Under the pieces are notes generated by a model, which saw only the letters and a program-made list of their open reading frames with translations, did no database searches and was not told where the DNA came from. This document shows positions 1 through 7,323 of a DNA stretch of 23,946 nt, in pieces. A program made the translations under genes and the position numbers. Within the stretch, counting starts at the first letter, position 1; each line of letters starts with the position of its first letter. Source of the stretch: a virus; the IMG/VR virus record IMGVR_UViG_3300027917_000175, positions 1 to 23,946 of that record; one strand, given 5' to 3'.

Positions 1-3000
1 AGGGTGAACAGGGTATCCAGGGTGATCAAGGTATTCAGGGTGACCAAGGTATTCAAGGTTCCCAGGGTTCTCTAGGAACTAAGGGTGATCAAGGAGACCA
101 AGGTGTCCAAGGTGTCCAGGGTATTCAGGGTGATCAAGGTGTCCAAGGAGATCAAGGTATTCAGGGTGATCAAGGTGTTCAAGGTCTCCAGGGAGCCCAA
201 GGTAGAACTGGTAACCAAGGTGAACAAGGTATTCAAGGTGAACAAGGTATTCAGGGTGGACAAGGTGTTGGCGACCAGGGAACTCAGGGTCTCCAAGGTC
301 CACAAGCTAGTCAGGGTATTCAAGGCGAACAAGGTATCCAGGGGGCGGGAGACCAAGGTATTCAGGGTATCCAAGGCGAAGATGGTCCCCAAGGTCAGCA
401 AGGTATCCAAGGCGACGATGGAGTCCAGGGAGAACAAGGCATCCAAGGCGAAGATGGTCCTCAAGGCGAACAAGGTGTCCAGGGTGTCCAGGGTGATGAA
501 GGTCAACAGGGTGAACAGGGTATCCAGGGTGATCAAGGTATTCAGGGTGACCAAGGTATTCAGGGTGACCAAGGTATCCAGGGTGATAAAGGTGTTCAGG
601 GAGAAAGGGGATCTCAAGGATTAAGAGGTTTCCAAGGCGAACAAGGAGTACAAGGAACTGATGGAGACAGGGGAATCCAGGGCGTCCAAGGTACAGTTGG
701 TGTTAAAGGTAACCAAGGTCAGCAAGGTGTTCAGGGCATCCAGGGCGATCAAGGTGTACAGGGTGATCAAGGTGTTCAAGGTGTTCAGGGTGATCAAGGT
801 GTCCAAGGAGACCAGGGCGTCCAGGGTGATCAAGGTATCCAAGGTGAACAAGGTATTCAAGGTCGTCGTGGTAGAGACCTTATCATTATTGGATCTATCG
901 AGGACGTAACTCTAGGAGGAGTTCTAACAGAAACTTCTGGGGGAGATGCAGGTACTATCGATACGTTCACTGTTACATCTAATACAGGTACGTCTAACTT
1001 AGCAGCTGGTAGTTATACCGTACAAGTAGATGGAGACCTTGCTGGTCTCGGAGCAGATTTAAACTTTGATGTAGATGGTGTCGGTAATGTCTCAAACCTT
1101 GTCCTGTATCATGGTCTAGGATTTGTAGCAACAGAAACTGTTAGTATTACTGATACTGAATTAGGTGGTGTCGGTGGAACAGTTGCTATTACACTCACTG
1201 TAGATTCCACTTTTAATTATGCTAATATTGGCGATTACATTACTAATGAATTTGATGGTTTCCCTAATCCAGCAGCTACTTTTAACCAAGGTGTTATCGA
1301 TGAACTAACTGGTGATCTCTACATTCTTCAGTTAGATGAAGTTACTTGGTTAAACGTAGGTACTATTAAAGGTTTCCAAGGTCTTCAAGGCATCCAAGGT
1401 GATCAAGGTGTTCAAGGTGTTCAGGGTGACCAAGGTATCCAAGGAGACCAAGGTATTCAGGGTGATCAAGGTATCCAAGGAGACCAAGGTCCTCAAGGTG
1501 TCCAAGGAGATCAAGGTATCCAGGGTGATCAAGGTATTCAGGGTGATCAAGGTGTCCAGGGTGATCAAGGTGTTCAAGGAGACCAAGGTGTCCAGGGTGT
1601 CCAGGGTGATCAAGGAAACAGAGATGGTTTTCCTTATATCTTTAGTAATAATACAAACGTTTTTAATTTACCAGGCACTAACAATGTTAGGTTTGATGGA
1701 CCATCACCTGCTTCAACACAACTGATTGCTTTTGACAAACAGGATGTAAACACTGTTAATCTTATTGATTACTTCACTAGTTTTGATAATTATGGTATCA
1801 CTGGTAGTAGAGGTTTCTTAACTCTCCTCCCATACGATAATACTCAAAATGAGTATGCTGTATTCCAGGTAGAAGGTGTTACTAATGTTGGACCAAATGA
1901 TTATGTAAGAATTGATGTTGTATACATTGATGGTGTTAGTTTCCAACCCGGACAGCAAGTACATGTCACCTTTAGTCCAGCTGGTAACCAAGGTGTTCAA
2001 GGTATCCAAGGTGATCAAGGTGTTCAGGGTGACCAAGGTATCCAAGGAGACCAAGGTATTCAGGGTGATCAAGGTATCCAAGGTGATCAAGGTGTTCAGG
2101 GTGACCAAGGTATCCAAGGAGACCAAGGTATTCAGGGTGATCAAGGTGTCCAGGGTGATCAAGGTATTCAGGGTGATCAAGGTGTTCAGGGAACACAAGG
2201 CACTCAAGGTGATCAAGGCATCCAAGGAGATCAAGGTATTCAGGGTGATCAAGGTGTCCAAGGAGATCAAGGTATCCAGGGTGATGAAGGTCAACAGGGT
2301 ATCCAGGGAGACCAAGGTATTCAAGGTATTCAAGGCGATACAGGTAAGTCTCTAGTTATTATTGGTTCTGTAGTAGATGTAAACGGAACTATTGCTCAAG
2401 ATAGAGATGGTGTTGGATTCCCAGCAGCTGCTATCGGACCCAATCAACCAAATAATCTATTAAACTACGAATTTGTTACTAAACCAACTCAGTTCGGTCC
2501 ACCAGAAGATATAGCACTAGAGAACGAAGGTGTTATCGATATTGCTTCCGGTGACCTATGGGTATATGACGGATCTGGTACTTGGACTAATGTAGGTAAT
2601 ATTAAGGGCGATCAAGGTGTCCAAGGTGTCCAAGGAGATCAAGGTGTTCAAGGAGACCAAGGTGTCCAGGGTGTCCAGGGTGATGAAGGTCAACAGGGTA
2701 TCCAGGGAGACCAAGGTATTCAAGGTGAACTAGGTGTTCAAGGTCCAACAGGTAACTTTGGTGGTGCCACATTTGACTACACCTTTGATAGCGGAACAAC
2801 ATCTGTAGATCCAGGTTCTGGACGTTTAGCTTTAAACAATGCTACTCAAAATCTCGCTACAGAACTTTATATTAATGAAACTGATGACGCTTCTTCTAGC
2901 ATCGTTAACTTCTTAACTACAATTGCTTCTTCTACGTCTACTATTAAGGGTCAATTTAGAATTTCTGAAAATGGTAACTCAGCAAGATTTAAGTTCTTCT

Positions 3001-4340
3001 CTATTGATACTTTAACTGATAACGGAACTTACTGGACTATTGAGTGTGTTTTCCAACAAGAAGCTGGTGCTGACTTTGCTAATGATGATGATGTCTTGAT
3101 TACCTTTGCCAGAACTGGTGACATTGGTGATACAGGTAACCAAGGAATACAGGGCGATCAAGGCATCCAAGGAGACCAGGGCGTCCAGGGTGATCAGGGT
3201 GTTCAAGGTGAACTAGGTAAAGCACTCGATATTATTGGTAACGTAACAGACGCTACAAATGGCGGTGTTCTTGATAAGACAGATCCAGCTGATCAATCAG
3301 CTATTAACACTATCATTAATAATGATCTAACGGGTCAAGGTATTACGGCAGTTGCTGGAGATGCTATTATTGACACAGCTACTGGGGATCTCTATATCTT
3401 GAGATCTGGTGATTGGGAATTTACATCCAATCTTAGAGGTCAGCAAGGTCTCCAAGGCATCCAAGGAGATCAAGGTATTCAGGGTGATCAAGGTGTCCAA
3501 GGAGATCAAGGTATTCAGGGTGACCAAGGTATCCAGGGTGATCAAGGTATCCAAGGCGAAGATGGTCCCCAAGGTCAGCAAGGTATCCAGGGTGATGAAG
3601 GTCAACAGGGTGAACAGGGTATCCAAGGCGAAGATGGTCCCCAAGGTCAGCAAGGTATCCAGGGTGATGAAGGTCAACAGGGTATCCAGGGTGATCAAGG
3701 TATCCAGGGTGATGAAGGTCAACAGGGTATCCAGGGTGACCAAGGTATTCAGGGTGATCAAGGTGTCCAAGGAGATCAAGGTATCCAGGGTGATGAAGGT
3801 CAACAGGGTGAACAGGGTATCCAGGGTGATGAAGGTCCCCAAGGCGAACAAGGTGTCCAGGGTCAGCAAGGTACTGGTGGTGGAGTAGGTTCACAAGGTA
3901 TCCAAGGTATTCAAGGTCAGCTTGGTGAAACTGGTGCTGGTGGTGCTCAAGGCACCCAAGGTCCTACTGCTAGTGTTCCTGATCAAATTGTTAACATTAC
4001 TCTTACGCCTGCATTTGATGGTACTCAGACTATATTCACAGTACAAGTTGGTGGCGTTACTCAACTCAATAGTGATATTCAAATCGAGATTGCCAGACTG
4101 ATGATTTCAGTGGGTGGTATCATTCAAGAACCAGACAATAGTGGATTTGGAGCAGGTGGTACAAGTGGTTTCAGGCTAAATAATAGCAGCGGAGCTCAAG
4201 ACCTACAAATTATATTTGCTGAGGCACCAGAAACAGATCAAAGCTTCTTTGGTGTTATGTTTAAACAAACAAATTCACCAACTACGGTCTATGCTACTAA
4301 AGAAGAGTCATTAGTCAACTCACTCATATTCGGAGTCTAA
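1..4340 (+). CDS. Giant collagen-like modular fibre protein, 5' end outside the window
   Basis: The frame beginning at base 3 is open without a stop to the TAA at 4338-4340, giving at least 1445 residues; the true start lies upstream. There is no in-frame ATG or GTG in the first 3 kb; the first start-like codon is a TTG at 3096, inside a folded module, so it is not the gene start. Six Gly-X-Y blocks, mostly GIQGDQ/GVQGDQ hexapeptides, lie at about 3-872, 1371-1616, 1983-2345, 2607-2753, 3117-3218 and 3438-3968. Between them sit globular modules of two kinds in strict alternation. The last ~120 residues form a globular C-terminal domain with the motif LMISVGGIIQEP, shared with the protein at 14392-14904. 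Collagen-like triple helices are known in phage tail fibres and appendages; this is most likely a trimeric extended fibre. Receptor and attachment site are unknown. Confidence 0.88.
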   Translation, partial: GEQGIQGDQGIQGDQGIQGSQGSLGTKGDQGDQGVQGVQGIQGDQGVQGDQGIQGDQGVQGLQGAQGRTGNQGEQGIQGEQGIQGGQGVGDQGTQGLQGPQASQGIQGEQGIQGAGDQGIQGIQGEDGPQGQQGIQGDDGVQGEQGIQGEDGPQGEQGVQGVQGDEGQQGEQGIQGDQGIQGDQGIQGDQGIQGDKGVQGERGSQGLRGFQGEQGVQGTDGDRGIQGVQGTVGVKGNQGQQGVQGIQGDQGVQGDQGVQGVQGDQGVQGDQGVQGDQGIQGEQGIQGRRGRDLIIIGSIEDVTLGGVLTETSGGDAGTIDTFTVTSNTGTSNLAAGSYTVQVDGDLAGLGADLNFDVDGVGNVSNLVLYHGLGFVATETVSITDTELGGVGGTVAITLTVDSTFNYANIGDYITNEFDGFPNPAATFNQGVIDELTGDLYILQLDEVTWLNVGTIKGFQGLQGIQGDQGVQGVQGDQGIQGDQGIQGDQGIQGDQGPQGVQGDQGIQGDQGIQGDQGVQGDQGVQGDQGVQGVQGDQGNRDGFPYIFSNNTNVFNLPGTNNVRFDGPSPASTQLIAFDKQDVNTVNLIDYFTSFDNYGITGSRGFLTLLPYDNTQNEYAVFQVEGVTNVGPNDYVRIDVVYIDGVSFQPGQQVHVTFSPAGNQGVQGIQGDQGVQGDQGIQGDQGIQGDQGIQGDQGVQGDQGIQGDQGIQGDQGVQGDQGIQGDQGVQGTQGTQGDQGIQGDQGIQGDQGVQGDQGIQGDEGQQGIQGDQGIQGIQGDTGKSLVIIGSVVDVNGTIAQDRDGVGFPAAAIGPNQPNNLLNYEFVTKPTQFGPPEDIALENEGVIDIASGDLWVYDGSGTWTNVGNIKGDQGVQGVQGDQGVQGDQGVQGVQGDEGQQGIQGDQGIQGELGVQGPTGNFGGATFDYTFDSGTTSVDPGSGRLALNNATQNLATELYINETDDASSSIVNFLTTIASSTSTIKGQFRISENGNSARFKFFSIDTLTDNGTYWTIECVFQQEAGADFANDDDVLITFARTGDIGDTGNQGIQGDQGIQGDQGVQGDQGVQGELGKALDIIGNVTDATNGGVLDKTDPADQSAINTIINNDLTGQGITAVAGDAIIDTATGDLYILRSGDWEFTSNLRGQQGLQGIQGDQGIQGDQGVQGDQGIQGDQGIQGDQGIQGEDGPQGQQGIQGDEGQQGEQGIQGEDGPQGQQGIQGDEGQQGIQGDQGIQGDEGQQGIQGDQGIQGDQGVQGDQGIQGDEGQQGEQGIQGDEGPQGEQGVQGQQGTGGGVGSQGIQGIQGQLGETGAGGAQGTQGPTASVPDQIVNITLTPAFDGTQTIFTVQVGGVTQLNSDIQIEIARLMISVGGIIQEPDNSGFGAGGTSGFRLNNSSGAQDLQIIFAEAPETDQSFFGVMFKQTNSPTTVYATKEESLVNSLIFGV
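3..872 (+). repeat. Collagen-like block 1 (Gly-X-Y, continues from upstream)
   Basis: This is the longest Gly-X-Y tract in the window, about 290 codons, in 9-nt periodicity built from GGT-ATT-CAG and GGT-GAT-CAA type codons. It has at least three breaks: a Gly-to-Ala change at codon 306-308, and one-residue losses (GV then GDQ near 264-279, GA then GDQ near 342-356). Near 600-700 it becomes more varied, with several Arg and Lys residues. Confidence 0.9.
1371..1616 (+). repeat. Collagen-like block 2
   Basis: About 82 codons of uninterrupted Gly-X-Y, almost entirely G[IV]Q and GDQ triplets. A stretch of about 60 bases beginning at 1416 reappears nearly exactly at 2019 and 2091 in block 3, which points to exchange or duplication between blocks. 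Confidence 0.88.
1983..2345 (+). repeat. Collagen-like block 3
   Basis: About 121 codons of Gly-X-Y. It contains a tandem pair of 72-base units (24 codons, eight triplets) at 2010-2081 and 2082-2153 that differ only near the end of the unit. It ends in GDTGK before the next globular module. Confidence 0.88.
2010..2153 (+). repeat. Tandem 72-base direct repeat inside collagen block 3
   Basis: Copies at 2010-2081 and 2082-2153 are identical over roughly the first 66 bases and diverge in the final triplet (ATCCAA versus GTCCAG). The period equals that of the repeat at 3546, although the unit sequence differs. Confidence 0.82.
2607..2753 (+). repeat. Collagen-like block 4
   Basis: A short tract of 49 codons with one GDEGQQ segment and an exit sequence GELGVQGPTG. 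It links the second alpha-type module to the second beta-type module. Confidence 0.85.
3117..3218 (+). repeat. Collagen-like block 5
   Basis: The shortest tract, 34 codons. It enters through GDIGDTGNQG and leaves through GELG, and links the second beta-type module to the third alpha-type module. Confidence 0.83.
3438..3968 (+). repeat. Collagen-like block 6, before the C-terminal domain
   Basis: About 177 codons. Besides GIQGDQ it is rich in GEDGPQGQQ and GDEGQQ units. The last ~35 codons are irregular and Gly-rich (GTGGGVGSQG, GETGAGGAQG) and lead into the C-terminal globular domain, as is common where a helix ends in a trimerising head. Confidence 0.88.
3546..3689 (+). repeat. Tandem 72-base direct repeat inside collagen block 6
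   Basis: Two copies, 3546-3617 and 3618-3689, are identical over the first 66 bases and encode GIQGEDGPQGQQ followed by GIQGDEGQQ. The period is exactly 24 codons, so gain or loss of a unit keeps the frame. The GEDGPQGQQ part also occurs near 378-410 in block 1. Confidence 0.85.
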
Positions 4341-4350
4341 TCTATAAATC

Positions 4351-7323
4351 ATGGCAAGAAGAAAAGAAGAAAACTACGTATTCGACGCTAGTGCCAAGAC
4401 TGTAAAAATTCCTGGTCACTTAAATCTTAATGACCTACTAACGATTATCAACGTTACTACTAACACGGTAATCTATAGTGTTAGTGAAGAGGGAAAGGGA
4501 GCAACCAGGGAACATTCTCACCCACTTCTCGGAACAGATCCAGACTTCCCATGGTCTATTGATGGAGACTGTACATTTCTTTTAGATTATGACACTACTT
4601 CAATGAGCGATACGGATGTCTTGCTCATTCTCGTAGAAGACGAAAGAAAAGGTCTAACAGTAAGACCTTATGAAGCTGCCGTTGATAGTATCGAAAGAAT
4701 TAAAGTATCACAAGGTCAGAACCTAATTGATGCTGACTTTGAATATGGTCTTCAGGAATCCAAATGGCAAAACATTGGTTTTAACACAGGATATCCTTCT
4801 TTCTCCGAAGCAACAGGGTTACCTTTAGTTGTTAATAGTGTAGATACTGATGGAGCAAACCCTTCTACTATTACAGTTGTAGTACAAGCAGGACAAGCTT
4901 TAGCAGCAGGTACTCCAGTTATTGTTACTGGATTGACTGATGGCGCTGTCTTAGCAGAAGGAGCTTATATTGTAGCAACTTCCAATGGATCTACAACTTT
5001 TACGTATACAGCGAAAGCACAAGTAACAGGAACAAATTTAGAAACACCATATACATCTATTAGAGAAGCTTCTCTATTTGATGGTTCTAGTTTAGCTATT
5101 GATACTTATCAGGCAGATGCTAGTCCCGGTACAAATGTAACAGCTAGCTTTATTCAACCGCATGGTCTTTTCCCAGGTTCTCCATTCATCTTGATTGATG
5201 ATAGTGCTGGACAGCAAATTGCCGAAGGTCCATTCTTCGTAAATGAAGTAATTAATTCTACTTCATTTAAGTATGATACTGGAGTAACACAAGACGGATC
5301 TTTAGTGACAACTGGATTGTCAGTATATGCTATCACCAATGCTACGTTTACTCATAGACCTTTTGATGGGGGTGTGTTAATTAACTCCTTCTATCCGTTT
5401 GCTGGGTTAGAAGCAAAGAGACAAACAAAACGTTATTTCAGATATCAGTCAGGTAAAGGAATTAATTTCTCCACAGGTACATTATTCTGTCCTGTTTATG
5501 ACGTTTCCTCCGCTACTTATAATGGAACTAATATATCGGTGACTACAGATATCCCCCACGGATTTCAAATAGGTGTTAAGGTAGCTTTATCTGGTATCGA
5601 TACTACTGGTTATAATTCAGACATTACTGATTATAATTATACTTTGTATGAAGTTACTGGTATTACAGACAGTGATACTTTTACCATTGGAGACTTTGGC
5701 GTAGGCGGAGTTAACGATGGATTGAATACCGGTATTCCCACCGGAACTGCAGTTTTGGGTCTTGAACCAAAAGTAGTTGCTCAAGAATGGAGGGGGGCAG
5801 CAACTAGGGTTGGTATGTTTGACGATGCCAACGGAGCATACTGGGAATATGACGGAGACAAACTATATGCTGTTCTCAGAAATTCAACAATTCAAATAAC
5901 TGGAAGAGTAGATCTAACACAGGGTTCGAATGAAATTGTAGGAACTGGCACGAGGTTTGGAGAACAATTTGTAGCAGGAAATAAAGTACTAATTAAAGGT
6001 CAAGTCTACGAAATTACAGATGTAGAATCATCAACTGTAATGCATGTTAATCCAGCATATAGAGGAGTTTCAATTAATAATTCCAAGATTAGTGTAATCT
6101 CAGAAACTAGAGTACCTTCAGATGTTTTCAATACAGATACTATCAATGGGCATGGTCCTTCTGGATATAATTTACATATTGATAGGCTTCAAATGATGGG
6201 TATCCAGTGGAGTTGGTATGGTGCTGGATATGTTGATTTCCAAGTAAGAGGACCATTGGGTGAATGGATTACCGCTCACCGTATGGCAAATGCTAACTTC
6301 CAAACTGAAGCTTACATGAGATCTGGTAACTTACCAGCAAGATATGAAATTGTAACTTCGTGTAGACATAGTAAAGTTCTATCTAATCCATCAACAGGAA
6401 CAGGAACAGGTGTTATTCAAGTAAGGAATGCCGAGAAATTATTCCCACAATCAGGAAAATTATTAATCAAGAGTGTACAGGGTGGACTAGGTTTAGTCAG
6501 CGAAATTGTTGACTATAGTGGAATTAGTGGCAATGATGTTACACTAACCGGAAGAGGATCTAGTTATACTCGTTTTGTTAATGGATCAAATAGAACATTT
6601 AGTGGTATTACATCAGCTCAAGATCATCCACTAAACAGTTCTGTACAATTTATTGATGCTAATATTGCTCCTCAAATTTCTCACTGGGGTTCTGCCGTAA
6701 TCATGGATGGTGGATTTACAGAAGATACTGGATTTAGATTTACTACATCTAGATTTGGTGTTACTATTGCTGCCGGTTCATCAGACACAGTTCTACTCTT
6801 TAGACCTGCTCCGGCGGTGAGTAACACAATATCCGGAGAAGTAGGAGAAAGAGAATTAATTAATAGATCAAGAGTTAACCTATCCGCACTTGAAATTATT
6901 AACATTGGTGTTCCTAGAAGCGTAGGTCAGCAAATTATTATTGAACCTAGAAGTATTGAAGTTACTGGTATTCTAAACCCATCCAATGTTGATCCCACAG
7001 CAATATCTTGGTCACCAGCTAATGCTATTCCATATGCCGGTGGTGGTGTTCAAACAGGATACCAACCATCATTCTCTCAATATAATGCCCCAGCAGCATC
7101 AACTCTTAATTTAGAGGGAGGAGAGATTCTATTTAAATTCATTACGTCAGATGAAACATCATTCTTTGATGTTTCTAACGTTAAAGAATTACAGAACTCT
7201 ATTGTTGGTGGAAATGGTTTGTTCCCCAACGGACCAGAGATGATTGGTTTTGTAGTTACAAACAAATCATCGGAGGATACTGTAGTTGATGTTGTATTAT
7301 CTTGGAAGGAGGCACAGGCATAA
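4351..7323 (+). CDS. Large virion appendage protein, cassette copy 1 (990 aa)
   Basis: No enzymatic motif is recognised; this is a beta-rich, Gly/Thr/Ser-rich structural-type protein. It is a clear paralogue of the 1069-aa protein at 14916-18125: both carry LIDADFEYG, HRPFDGGV, GLEAKRQTK, FRYQSGKG, DTINGHGPSGYNL, NLPARYE, IMDGGF and LFRPAP in the same order. Three short modules of the pattern HG-L-x2-G-x5-G-x5-NG-x-F-x-V (about residues 161-228, 262-312 and 388-450) resemble the FCCH-like repeats often annotated in cyanophage tail proteins. Arg is mostly AGA/AGG. It starts 10 bases after the collagen-like gene, with a weak GGAG at 4332. The C-terminus (WKEAQA) carries the ribosome-binding site of the next gene. 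The role, probably tail fibre or baseplate-attached appendage, is inferred from context. Confidence 0.8.
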   Translation: MARRKEENYVFDASAKTVKIPGHLNLNDLLTIINVTTNTVIYSVSEEGKGATREHSHPLLGTDPDFPWSIDGDCTFLLDYDTTSMSDTDVLLILVEDERKGLTVRPYEAAVDSIERIKVSQGQNLIDADFEYGLQESKWQNIGFNTGYPSFSEATGLPLVVNSVDTDGANPSTITVVVQAGQALAAGTPVIVTGLTDGAVLAEGAYIVATSNGSTTFTYTAKAQVTGTNLETPYTSIREASLFDGSSLAIDTYQADASPGTNVTASFIQPHGLFPGSPFILIDDSAGQQIAEGPFFVNEVINSTSFKYDTGVTQDGSLVTTGLSVYAITNATFTHRPFDGGVLINSFYPFAGLEAKRQTKRYFRYQSGKGINFSTGTLFCPVYDVSSATYNGTNISVTTDIPHGFQIGVKVALSGIDTTGYNSDITDYNYTLYEVTGITDSDTFTIGDFGVGGVNDGLNTGIPTGTAVLGLEPKVVAQEWRGAATRVGMFDDANGAYWEYDGDKLYAVLRNSTIQITGRVDLTQGSNEIVGTGTRFGEQFVAGNKVLIKGQVYEITDVESSTVMHVNPAYRGVSINNSKISVISETRVPSDVFNTDTINGHGPSGYNLHIDRLQMMGIQWSWYGAGYVDFQVRGPLGEWITAHRMANANFQTEAYMRSGNLPARYEIVTSCRHSKVLSNPSTGTGTGVIQVRNAEKLFPQSGKLLIKSVQGGLGLVSEIVDYSGISGNDVTLTGRGSSYTRFVNGSNRTFSGITSAQDHPLNSSVQFIDANIAPQISHWGSAVIMDGGFTEDTGFRFTTSRFGVTIAAGSSDTVLLFRPAPAVSNTISGEVGERELINRSRVNLSALEIINIGVPRSVGQQIIIEPRSIEVTGILNPSNVDPTAISWSPANAIPYAGGGVQTGYQPSFSQYNAPAASTLNLEGGEILFKFITSDETSFFDVSNVKELQNSIVGGNGLFPNGPEMIGFVVTNKSSEDTVVDVVLSWKEAQA
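7306..7312 (+). promoter_or_regulatory. Ribosome-binding site inside the end of the upstream gene (AAGGAGG)
   Basis: A perfect AAGGAGG lies 10 bases before the ATG at 7323 and encodes Lys-Glu of the upstream WKEAQA tail. The TAATG junction (stop 7321-7323, start 7323-7325) suggests translational coupling. It decides the start at 7323 over the in-frame TTG at 7302. Confidence 0.85.

Noticed and set aside
72-617. Long open frame on the minus strand with LDTL/LNTL repeats, and similar ones at 1350-1613, 1818-2333 and 3327-3869
   Set aside because: These are mirror images of the collagen codon repeats; the same 9-base periodicity keeps several frames open. They stop where the collagen blocks stop and have no ribosome-binding site.
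85-624. Plus-strand frame rich in KVSKVFRV, and relatives at 1399-1725, 1912-2355 and 3409-3888
   Set aside because: Out of frame with the continuous Gly-X-Y frame; low-complexity artefact of the repeat.
3-872. Tandem repeat array considered as a CRISPR
   Set aside because: The repeats are 9- and 18-base codon units in phase with an open frame, without spacers of constant length.
4343-4350. TATAAATC as a late promoter for the gene at 4351
   Set aside because: It touches the start codon; transcription would begin inside the gene.
7302-7322. TTG at 7302 as the start of the 501-aa gene (and TTG at 18104 for its paralogue)
   Set aside because: The strong Shine-Dalgarno lies downstream of these codons and fits the ATG at 7323 and 18125.
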